Source: Anaeramoeba flamelloides
Taxonomy: Eukaryota; Metamonada; Anaeramoebidae
Reading direction: 5' to 3'
Assembly: GCA_027625915.1 (NCBI GenBank)
Contig: JANTQA010000023.1
Span: 2,170,001-2,234,000, forward strand
Length of the DNA stretch: 64,000 bases
The notes beneath the pieces are model-generated. The model ran no database searches. It worked only from the letters and a program-made list of their open reading frames with translations, and was not told the DNA's origin. Below, piece after piece: positions 1 to 11,100 of this stretch; the stretch's first letter is position 1; each line of letters starts with the position of its first letter. Position numbers and translations under genes: made by a program.

Positions 1-7
1 AACTCAC

Positions 8-108
8 AGTAATTCCTCTGGATTTTCTACATATTTATTACATGTGGAATTACAAGTTTGAAATGTTCTCGAATTTGAAATTGTACTTGAAAATCCTCCA
101 AAAGTCAT
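8..108 (-). CDS. First exon of an unidentified gene running off the left edge
   Basis: An ATG at 108-106 (minus strand) opens 33 codons plus two bases, then a strong donor GTGAGTT at 7-1. If the donor is ignored, a TGA follows at once. The peptide begins MTFGGFSSTISNS and ends YVENPEEL, with mixed non-repetitive codons, which is unusual for the low-complexity DNA around it. I do not recognise the protein. The end of the segment faintly recalls the lead-in to the propeller of Rae1/Gle2 proteins, but it is too short to assign. It would share a divergent 976 bp upstream region with the RasGEF gene on the plus strand. The rest lies outside the window. Confidence 0.45.
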
Positions 109-1084
109 TTTTTTATAATATTTTTTTTTGTTATTTTCTTTTTTTTTAACATTGAAAAACAAAGAAAAACAGTCTTAGTGAAAAACATAAAGCCAACAAA
201 AAATGTTTTTTTTTTGTCCAATTTCTTGAAAATGAAAATTCTTTTTGAGAAGTGAAAGTGAAATAAAAAAAATAATCCAACCTTCTCAGGGGTGGGAAAG
301 TAGTCCTTAAATATTAGTTTGAGTTTTTGAAAATGAGATTCGTTACTTTTTTATTTTACTTTTTAAGAATTTTGAAAAACCAAAAACACTTTTGAAAGGA
401 AAGATAATTTGGTACAAAAGAAAAACAATTTTAACCGAAAATTTTGTTAGCAAAACACCATTTGTAGAGGTGTGATTTTCCTTTTCGATTAAAAAACTTT
501 CAACAATTAAAAATGATTTTATATAAAAATTTTTTTCCAAATAATTATGAAAACATTAAGGAGAAAAAAATTTTCACTTTGTTTTCTTTTTTCTATTTTT
601 ATTCAACAAATAAATTTTTAAAATTAATGGGTTTAATTTCTTGATCTTTATTTTTCTTGTACCTTTTTTTTTCAAATATGTAAGATTTGGTGTTCTAAGA
701 ATCTCAAACAAAATACATGACGATGAATTTAAACAAGTTTATGAACAGAAATTTTGAATCCTTTTATTTTTGCCTACCAATCAAATCATTTCACTTCATA
801 AAATAAAATTTAAACCTGTTTTAACTTTAGCTTTCAACTGAAAACACACTTCTCATATTTCACATTTATTTATAAAGAAACTCAATAACTGCCAATTTTG
901 CTTTTAAGAAAAAAAAAGTAAGGCTAATTTTATGTAAAACACATACTTCTGTTAATTGACTTTTGAGAATTAAATTCGAGGGATTATATTCTGAGAGTTG
1001 AAAAAATTGACTTCTAAGATTTGAAAGTCGCAATTATTTTTTTAATTTACGTTTTTCACTTTTTCTTATTATTATTTTTTTCAA
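109..1084. other. Divergent intergenic region
   Basis: AT-rich spacer between the minus-strand first exon at 108 and the plus-strand RasGEF start at 1085, so it should hold both promoters. I see homopolymer tracts and short scattered ORFs only. The minus-strand frame at 343-540 has the K/F/I-rich composition of random AT-rich DNA. No transposon copy was recognised. Confidence 0.5.
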
Positions 1085-2395
1085 ATGGAGAAAAAAACAA
1101 GCAACAACAGTTCTGACAACAATGAAAGTGCAGTGTTTGAAGATGGAAAATTAAGATCTGCATCACTTGATTTCATGGTAAAATATTTGTCCGAAGCAAA
1201 TCCACAAGATCAAGAAATAACCCCAGCGATTTTGGTATGCCACTCTACTTTAGTAGAAACCAAAGTATTTTTCTTGAAATTTGTTGAAATTTACAAAGGC
1301 TTGTCCGGTAACAAAGAAAAACAAAGTACACTTTTAAGAAACTTGTATTTGTGGATCACCCTTACACCAGAAATTTTTGTTGGCGATTTTTTAATTGAAA
1401 CAAGTGATTTTATTGAATCGCTGGACAATGAATACCCAAAAGAAATCTTATCGATCAATGAGAAATTAGAATTCATCCGAGGAATTGAAAAAAATGAATC
1501 AACAACAGTACTTACAGAGGCACTACAAACCACTTCAGTTACTGAGAATGCGAAACAATTAGAAGAAGAAAATGAAAAAGAAAAAAACAATAAAACAAAA
1601 AAAAAGAGGAATCGAAGGAAAGAGAATCAATTTGAAAAACCCTTGCTTCCAAGATGGGTGCCACTTCGAAAAATCACCCTTAATGATCTCAAACCCTTGG
1701 AAATTGCAAGACAATTAACCTTACTTCAACAGAGCATTTATCTAAAAATTAAAAGAAATGAGCTTGTTACAGCCAAATGGGCAAAGAGCAATTTGAAACA
1801 CTTGTCTCCAAATATTCTCAAGTACATTTCAAAATATAATCTTATCTCTCATGTCTTTACATCTTGGATTTTAAGTTCCCGGAAAAAGAAAAATCGCGCA
1901 AAAATATTGGATAAATGTATTCAAATAATGGATATTTGCTTCAAGTGGGGCGATTTTGTAACAACTTCAATTCTTAAAAACAGTTTGTCTTCAAAGCCAA
2001 TACTTCGCCTGAGCAACAGTTGGGATTTAGTTTCAGAAAAAAAAATTCAAACATTTCAGAGAACCGAGGAAATGTTTTCACACGAGAAACGTTTTTGGAA
2101 ATTACGAACCATCCACGATAACACCTTTGGTAAATGTGTTCCCTTTCCTGGATTATATTTGGTTGATCTTACTTTTATTACTGAGGGTAACCCCAATGAC
2201 CATCTTGACAATTTTAACCTGCACAAAATTAGATTAGAATACCGAGTCATTGAATCCTTTGTTTGTTTCCAAACACAAGGTAAATATAATTTTAAAACTA
2301 TTCCTCAAATTCAAAAATTGCTTGAAAGAACTTTTGAAGGAGATCTTGAAAAAATCTTTTACAAATCATCAATAGAACTTGAACCTCAAAATTAA
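1085..2395 (+). CDS. RasGEF domain protein (single exon, 436 aa)
   Basis: Predicted Ras guanine nucleotide exchange factor, which would load GTP on a Ras-family GTPase at membranes. Residues about 18-120 resemble the RasGEF N-terminal helical domain (FEDGKLRSASLDFMV, then an LRNLYLWI helix). A K/E/N-rich linker covers about 155-185. The catalytic CDC25-like domain fills about 195-436, with the entry motif LNDLKPLEIARQLTLL and the conserved block FPGLYLVDLTFITEGNPN near 354-371, equivalent to the family's PYLG..L.DL.F...GNPD. The protein ends shortly after this domain, as in the second RasGEF here. Start: ATG at 1085 follows a long T-rich stretch, and no upstream in-frame domain is missing. 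Unlike most genes in the window it has no intron. The Ras substrate cannot be told from sequence. Confidence 0.9.
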   Translation: MEKKTSNNSSDNNESAVFEDGKLRSASLDFMVKYLSEANPQDQEITPAILVCHSTLVETKVFFLKFVEIYKGLSGNKEKQSTLLRNLYLWITLTPEIFVGDFLIETSDFIESLDNEYPKEILSINEKLEFIRGIEKNESTTVLTEALQTTSVTENAKQLEEENEKEKNNKTKKKRNRRKENQFEKPLLPRWVPLRKITLNDLKPLEIARQLTLLQQSIYLKIKRNELVTAKWAKSNLKHLSPNILKYISKYNLISHVFTSWILSSRKKKNRAKILDKCIQIMDICFKWGDFVTTSILKNSLSSKPILRLSNSWDLVSEKKIQTFQRTEEMFSHEKRFWKLRTIHDNTFGKCVPFPGLYLVDLTFITEGNPNDHLDNFNLHKIRLEYRVIESFVCFQTQGKYNFKTIPQIQKLLERTFEGDLEKIFYKSSIELEPQN

Positions 2396-5300
2396 CTCAT
2401 GATGGATATTCTCTGAGAAAAACTTTTCATATGATTTTATAGTAAAATAACAAGAATTCTAAAAAATTTTTTTTCACTTATTTACTTTTTGACTATCTTT
2501 TTCTTTTTAATTTTTGTTTGAATTTTAATTTTTTATTAATTTTACTTTTATTATTTTTTTTTGGAAAATTTTGATCATTATTATTAAACATGGATCCTAT
2601 ATTTTTCTTTAAAAATTTTTCTTTTTTTTTTCCATGAATTAAATAATAATAAATTCATAAAAATAAATATTTCAAAATTTCTAAATTCAAAGTAATTACT
2701 GAAGTTTTCTTAAGAAAATTTAAGAATGCTAAAATGATAATTTTAAATTGGTCCGACTTTTGAATGATTTTGATGACATCTAAAATCACTCAACTGTCCT
2801 TTGTATTTTTCTTGGATAATATATATAAGACTTGAAACTTTGAAAATTTTCAAAAATGTGAAATCACTGTAGAAACTCATTTGAAGTTGTTTTAGGGGGT
2901 TTTATCACAGATTCTTATTGAAATAATTTTTAATTTTGAGATCAAATTCATTTTTTCAAATTATTTTTTTTTTTTTTGAATCTTTTTTTTTGTTTATTTG
3001 TTTTTTTTTGCAAGAGATTATATGTAAAAAAAAAATGATCTTTGAAAAAGCAAATAATCACAAAGAAAATTGAGATATATTTAATTATTTTTTATAAAAT
3101 TTTTTTAATCTTTCTCGAGTATTATAATTTAAATAATTCAAATCTAAAGAAGAGATCTGTCAAAATACTAATAGACATTAAGAAAAACCAAAATATGTGA
3201 TGTTTTCCAATATATACTTGTTTACATAAATACAGAAATCACAGACATACGATTTTTTAAATTTCATTATTGGAGTTTTTCTATGTATGAGCGAAGTGTA
3301 AAATTTATTTGACTGATATACATCTGTAATCAAAACACAATAAAATTAGATGAATTGATCTAATTTGGAATTTATAAAAAGTTAAATTTTGATCACTTTT
3401 CTTCCCCAACTAATAATTTTTTTAAAAAAAATTAATTCTTAATCTCAGTGTTCAAATAGTTTACAATTTTAAAGCTTTTTAAATGCAAAACCTACCTTAT
3501 TTGTTTTGTTATTTTCAAAATACTAAACCAAACTATTTTTATGGGTTTAAAGACAAAAAAACCCACTTATATGAGAAATCGCGAAATCCTATTCTTTTAC
3601 ATCACCTCAAAGACAATTACCTCTGACTTGTATATATATATATACATCTATTTATGTTTTTTTTTTGAGTTTTCAGATCATCAATAACGAAAAGTATGAT
3701 TTCAAAAGAATTAAAGAACTATTTTGAAAAAAAAAATGAAACAACAAATGAAACCAAAAAACATGTAAAAAATTAGAAAAAAAATAATTTTTTAGGTCTT
3801 TCCAGATTATTAAAACGAAAAAAGTATTATGTGTGGTATGTTACGTGTTTATATTTATATAATTAAAAGAAATAGTAAAACAAGTACAAAAAAAAATATA
3901 GAAATAACACAAAAATGACATAAATGGAAATATGTGTCTTTATCGTAGAAATTGGATATTTTTTTGATTATCTTTATTTTTCACAGCTACTGAGATATAA
4001 TATATATACGGACATATTTTTATATCAGAATTAATCATTGTAAATAAAATTCCATTATTCAAGGAATTAGGTTTTGAGAATTCCCCTTCTTTAGCAGAGT
4101 GAGATTAGAATAGTTTAACACTTTTTTGAATTTACAGTAAAAAAAGAACTCAAAAACAAATTAAACTAAAATTCAAAATTTTCGACACAGCTAAAACGTT
4201 AAAAACAATCACTAAAATACAATTTCATTGAAATTGGAGATAATTTTGATTTTTGTAAAATATGAAAATCATTTTTTCATCTTTTTGTTTTTGTTTTCAT
4301 TTCATTGTTTGAATTACGTAATTTGCTTTGTTCGATCAAAAATTTTTTTCAACCATTGATATTAGGTTAAAGCCAAGTTGTTCCAAATAGAAGAACTCTA
4401 ATAAAATTAGTTGGTAGTATCTAACCATTTGATCGATCAATATTCTGAATAGAATTTCAACAAATTTACTAATGTATTTTTTTGTTTTGCTCTCTCCAAA
4501 ATTTTTAACACAACTCTTGATTTATTTGTATTGATAATTATTTATTTATTGTTTTGTGAGTATTGTAATTTATAAAAAAGTGTTAACATTTCAATTAGTG
4601 AATGGTTCTAATTTGGTAAATCTTCTTGAATTGATTAAATAAGATTTTTTTTCACAAATCGAATTTTGGTGTGTTAAAAATTTTGAATTGGGGTTTACTT
4701 CGAAAAATAAATCAAATACTTTTCAACTACTTGCTAAGATGAATCTTTAATATATTTATTGAAATCTAATGATATATTTTTTTTCAAAAAAAAAGTTTTT
4801 GTATGAGTGTTCTTTGTCTCTTTATAATCACTTTTATTATATAAGAATTGATAAATTTAGCTATTTATGTAAATTTTTTATCAGAGGCAAAAATGAGAAA
4901 AGCTTTAATTGGGATTTAGATGTTTTTTACTAATTTCCTTTTTCTATTAAAGTTAGAACTTTATCAAATTTGAACCAGGGTTGTATAATTGTAGTATTAG
5001 AGTGATTCCAAATCTACAAAGAAATATCTGTTAAGTTTATATATATATTTCTCTAAAAAATAATTATTTATTTCGAAAAATAAAAAAAAAAAAGTTGTAA
5101 TTTTTATCACGAAATAGTATCAATTAAAAACTCATCAAGGTGTAAAGTAAAGTTGATCTCTCAAAATTGACAACGAAAAAAGAGTACATTTAATGAAAAA
5201 AAGAGCCAAAAAGAAACATCCAACTTCCAATTTGAATGGTTCTGAATAATGTAATTTTGAAAACAATTGTATAAGTTTTGAAGTGTCACTATTTGGTACT

Positions 5301-8171
5301 ATTTTTGGGATCTCCAAGATTTTCTTTTTCATTTTTTTCTATCCTAAATGAGTTATTTAAATCTCAAGAAACTTCTAAATTCTTTACTTGGTCAAATTTA
5401 GTTGGCTATGAAACAACCAAAAATTAGATTAAATCAAAATAAATTGATGTTCCATACTGAAGAAAACATTTGTTTTAAATTGAAGAAATTTAACCCTTTA
5501 AAATATAAAATAAGTAAAGATGTAGTTTTTTTTTAATTTTTTGAAATTGAAAAATCTTTGATCTTTTTTTTTTTTTTAAATTTCATTTTTTTGGAATTGA
5601 GAATGTTTCGGAACTTCTTTTTTGTTTATGAAAAATTTTGAAATTGAGAATTTTTTTTTTTTGGTTGAATTTGTTTTTTTATTGTAATCCTTTTATTTTT
5701 TTTTGTTTATTATTTGGATTTTTTATTTTGAGACACTTTTTTGTTTTTTTATTTGTATTTTTTCAAAAAAAGAAAAGTTTGTTATTTTTTTTTTATTTTT
5801 TGAATTTCATCAATCAAAAGAAGGGAAATTTCACAATAACCCTTTTCGTTTCAAGTAACCCTTAGTATGATGTAAATTCAGGGTTAGTGACAATTTTCTT
5901 AAACAGATTATCTTTTTTTTTTAAAATATATTTCAAAAATACTGATTTATTGTATAATGTTATCAAAAGCGACTGTGTTTTTTTTTTGACAAATTTCTAT
6001 TGAAAAAAGTTTGCAATTATTTAATCAGAAGCATTTTTTCTAATTTCATGGAATTTTTGATTTGATTTTTAATTTTTTTTATTCTTTTTCATTTTTTCGA
6101 ATTTTTTTTCTTTTTTTTAAAATTTTTTCCTTTTCCTTTTTTTAATACTTTTACTATCTTAAAGATCATAAGAAAAAAAAAGATCTTCAAAAATTCAACT
6201 GTAAACTTTTTGAAAATTGAGACAAAGTTATAACTTTTAAAATGAATATAATTAATAACAAAGAATCTTTGTTTTAACTTTTTTGTAGTTAAATTTAATT
6301 AATAAAAAATCTGTAATAATCTTTTCGAAAATTATAATTATAGTAGTGAAAAAAAATACCGGACAAGATTTTTAATTGTGAATATTCGGAAAAGTTTTGT
6401 CTAATTTCATTTATTTTCGATAAAATCCTTTTTTTAAATGACCAATTTTTTTATGAACCAAATAATAAACCTACCTAAAGTTCATCAAAGTAATGTGTAT
6501 CTAGAATACTCGAGTAATTGTTTGATATCCATATGTTGATCAACTTTTTTTGAAAAACAATCGAGTTTTATAGAGGTTTACTAGAGTTTGGAAAATGTTA
6601 ATTTTTCTTCTTGTTTTTTGATTGATTGAGTGGTGTTTTGAGCCAGTATAATTTCTTTAATCATCATTCTAATAAGTGGGTGAGTTATAATTTTAAAAAA
6701 TTTTTGATTCTTAAAAAAAGGAATTTGATTGAAAATAAAAGAAATTACACAATAATTTTACTAATATTCACAATTAAAAATCTTGTTAGGTATTTTTTTC
6801 ACTGCTTTATACTTTTTTTTAGTTTTTGGTTTGATTCTTTTAAATTTTTAAGATATCAGCCGATTGTAAATTATTAAAAATTAAAACGTGAATTATTAGT
6901 AAGATTTATTAATTTGTTGATATTGAAAGAAAAAGGAATTATTATTATTATTAATTTCTAATTTCAGGTGAGTAACAATTATTGTAAAAGTATTTCATTT
7001 TTACTCTGGAATTGATTTTGGGTTTTTATAAAAAAGTGGTTTATTTTTTTTTATTTTTTAAATAATAATTTCTATCTAGGTATTTCTATTTATAAATTGG
7101 AAATTCCAAATTAAGTAAAATATTAAACATGAATAAATTAATATAGCTTTTGCTATTTCAAAACATATTCATCAAAATATTTTGAAAAAATGAAAAAAAT
7201 TTAAACATTTTTGGATAAAATAAAGTATCGTCAAATTTAATACAAAACATAGAATATGAAATGGTAAAAACAATTGTTTAAACAATAAAATACAATTATA
7301 TGTTTTTCCCTCTATTTGATAATTTCATCATGATTAAAAACCTTTGTAAAACGATTTTTTAGATCAAAAAGAAAATAATAAACACTACCAAATTTTCTTA
7401 ACTAAAAAATATCATCTTAGATTGTGATCAGAAACTTTTGAAATATTTTATTAATGCAATACAGTACTAAATCAATAAATTAAATTATTATTATTGAATT
7501 AATACATGATGAATATTAATTTGGGATATTTAAATAAAATTTATGAATAGAATTTAGTTTAATCAATATATTATAAAATAAATTAGTACCGTTTATTAAA
7601 AATAGCTAATATGATTAATAGCTATCAAATTCTTTAATTATTTTACAGTGGGGAGATTTTTTTTTGTTGTATGAATGGGGATTGAAAAATGAATTTCTAT
7701 TTCTCTTAAAATTTCACGATTGGTTTGAAAAAACATTTTATTTCAATTCAACCAAACGAAACTTGCCTAAACTTGAACTGTAATTAAAAAATAATAAAAA
7801 AAAAAAAAACACTACTTTGTACTGGTAATCAGAAAAAAAAAAAAAAAACTAACTTATTTTTTTTTATTCGTTCCAAAACAAAAAGTTTGACTAAAGATTT
7901 TATATGACTTTTTAAGCACGTTAGAAAAACTCTTGATTTCGATAATTGCTTCAAATTCTATCCCAATAGTAAACTTAGTTACTCTACATCATTTAATTGA
8001 ATACTCTAATTTAATGGCTGTAATATCAATTTTATTTTGCTAATGGTAAATAGAATAATAAAAAAAAAAAAATAGTGACAAATAAATAACCTGAAAAAAC
8101 TTTAAAATGAAAAAAAAAATATTATTAATTTAAAAAAAAAGGTGGGGAAGAAGAAATATAACAGAAAAATA
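2396..8171. other. Gene-poor tract between RasGEF and MPS1
   Basis: 5.8 kb between the convergent ends of the RasGEF and MPS1 genes. No ORF shows a recognisable domain. It holds long T or A tracts (for example 5555-5780 and 6060-6140), a short (TA)n at about 3632-3645, and a repeat at about 4130-4290 that recurs at 10780-10920. The segment around 4640-4700 recurs near 58225-58290. The stretch from about 7090 to 7480 weakly resembles family E elements at 52822-53407. The minus-strand 65-codon frame at 5135-5332 has acceptable codon variety but no recognisable domain. Confidence 0.45.
4130..4290. repeat. Dispersed repeat L, copy 1
   Basis: About 125-160 bp containing CTAAAATTCAAAATTTTC, then AAATTGGAGATAATTTTGAT and ATATGAAAATCATTTTT-like blocks. 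The same series of blocks occurs in the same order at 10780-10920 inside the MPS1 intron. Probably a fragment of a transposon whose ends I could not define. Confidence 0.6.
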
Positions 8172-11100
8172 TCACTTTTTCTTTGTGTGTTTAAAATCTC
8201 TTCTAATAATTCTTTTCTTTTTTTGGGTATTTTTTGTCACTGATAAATGCAAATTAGAGTTTGAGGAAGAGAAGACGCTTTGAGAGAATTGCTCCAAATT
8301 TATTTCTTCATTTTTTTTCATTTGATTAAAGCAATATTTTGCTAATGCTTGTCCTGATCTTCCATCAATGGAAATTTTATCATTAATTTGTCTAACTGTT
8401 TTCATGATTTTAAGAATTGAATCTACATCTATGGGTGTAGCGTTTGTATTTACACTCGTGTTACTATTATGGGTTTTCTGATTTTGGAAACCATTCTGGC
8501 GGATGGAAGTTTTGCTTAATTTATAAACGGAATCAGGCTGTATATATGGGTGTTTTAATAATTCTGGGATTGTTGGTCTCCTTTTCGGATTCCTATCAAG
8601 GCATATTTTGATTGTTTGTGTCAAATATGCGTCTTCAATTTGTGGGATCATTATTTTATAATTGGGATCAACAATAGCCCTGAATTTCTGGATCATTCTG
8701 AGGTGGTAAAAAGGCGGGTTTCCATAAACCATCTGGTAAAGGATACACCCAAGACTCCAAATGTCGCTGGCCCTGCTGACTTTGATTTTCTGTTGTTCTT
8801 TCTGCTGTTCTTGTGATCGGTGATGGGTTTGGTGGTTTGGGGGGTTGGTATAAATTAGTGCCTCCGGTGACATATAATTCAAAGTGCCCGCTTGGTTCTG
8901 TCTTTCGATGTTTGTTGTGTCGTTTTGGATTGCCTTTGCGATCCCAAAATCTATCAATTTTAAGGTCCCCTGCACAAATAAAAAGTTGGCAGGTTTTAAA
9001 TCACCATGAACAATTCTTTCTTCATGAATGGTATGCACGGCTTCCAACATTTGTTCCCACACAGTTCTTAAAAAATTTGGATTTATTTTTTGATATTTTT
9101 GTTCATTTTTTGAATTGTTGTTTTTATTATCGTTCTTTTCCTTTTCGTTTTCATTTTCCTTTTCATTTCCACCTTCACTTCCATTGTCATTATTATTGTT
9201 TAATAATTCTAATTTCTTGGCTAAATCGATTTCTCCAAATTCAAAAATTAGATTTAAAAATCCTGTTTTTTTATTTAATTCATGATCAATTAATTGAATA
9301 ATATTTTTTTTCCCCTTTAACCTTTCGAGCAAGGTAATTTCATTTAAATACGTATCGATAATTTTTTTAGGTAGCGACTTTATTCTTATTCTTTTCAATG
9401 CGCATATGGCCATATCGGGACTCATCGCTTTATATACTTTACCACTCCCACCTCTTCCAACTTCCTTGAGGATCAAATAATTACAAGAGTTTATTAAAAT
9501 TGTTTTCAATCCGTTAATTGTTTTTGTAACTTTTGGGTTCATTTGTTGTGTGTGTAATTGTTGCTGCTGTTCCTGTTGGTTTCCTTGATTTCTTTGGTTT
9601 CCTTGGTTTCTTTGATTTCTTTGATTTCTTTGGTTTCTTTGATTTCTTTGATTTCTTAGTTGCAACTTTGGCTGTTGATATCTTTTCTGCTCTTTTTCTT
9701 TTCTTTGCTGTTGCTCAAAGTCAGAATCAGAGTCGCCTTCTGTGTATGAGTCTGAATGAGAGTCATAAGTCTTGCCAATCTTATTATCTTTGTATTTTTT
9801 TTTTGATTGATAATTATTTTTTATTGTATTGTTCTTGTTCTTGTTCTGATCGTTGTCGTGATAATTCTTTCGATTGACTATTACTCTTTGTGATTTACCC
9901 GTTCTTAAGATACTATTATTGGAAGAAAATCTTGAAAGTTGATTGGCATTTTTTTTTGGCTTGTTTGAAAATTTAGAGATCGGTGTTTCTTCAGTTCTTT
10001 GTTCATAACCATCATCTTCATCCCCAGAAAATGAATTTTCAGAAAATCCAGATTCGGAATCTGAATTATAAAATGTGTTTTCGTATTCATCTTGATCTTG
10101 ATCTTCATTCTTGTATTCGAAATTATTTTCATTATTACTATTTTCATTTTCATTTTCAGAATAAGAATTTGAATTAGAATAGGAATTGTTATTTTCATTG
10201 TATTCTTCCTCAGAATAGTTTTCATCGGAATAATCTTCTTCCAATTCGTCTTCATAATAATCACTGGAATTGGAATTTATAAATTCTTCTTCTGAAGAAT
10301 TACTTTCCATATTTAAATTTCGATTATTTGAAGAATGGTACATTCCTTTCGAAAATTGTGATGGTTTGTTAAAAAATTTTTTTGTAGAAAGATCGCCTTT
10401 AGCAATTTGATCATATTTGGAATAACCTTTAGGCGTTTTTGTTTTTTGTTTTTCGTGATAATTCGTGAAATTTCTATTTGGGGAGATCTCTTTTAAAATG
10501 TTGTTTGTGTTTTGTCTTGAAGATCTCCTTTTTGTTCCGTTATTTTTCTTGTTAAAACTTAATTTATCAATAAATTTTGCAAATTTTTTACTTTCATTCA
10601 CTGAGTTTTGGATTTGTTTTTTTCCAAATGAAATAATTCTTTGTATTTTTGATTCGTTGCCCTCCAGCATTTCAATTTGAATCCATAGAATATAAAACCT
10701 TAAAAATTATTTTTTAAAATTAAATTAACAAAACAAAAAGAGAATTTTAAGTTATTTTTTATTTTTTTTTTAAATGTTTTTTCAAATTAAACTAAAATTC
10801 AAAATTTTCTACACAGTTTAAAACAGTTAAAAGAATCACAAGAATATAATTTCATTCAAATTGGTTATAATTTTGATTTTTGAAAAATATGAAAATCATT
10901 TTTCCATCTTTTAGTTTTTTATTTAATTGGGCCTGACTTGTTTGAAAAAAAAAAAAATGCATAGTTTGTATTTTGTAGCTACTATTTGAAAAAAGAAAAT
11001 TGAAAATTTTAATTCAACAAAAATAATGCTTTAATTAACATTTCATCATTAATAAAGTTTATTTACGATCTAACAACATTCCAGAAATTAAGATTCTTGA

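Noticed and set aside
9533-9877. Plus-strand 114-aa frame, and the neighbouring frames 8616-8816, 8813-9301, 9905-10264, 9983-10177 and 10465-10680
   Set aside because: All are shadow frames of the MPS1 coding sequence; repeated F, D and L residues mirror the NQR and acidic repeats of the real protein.
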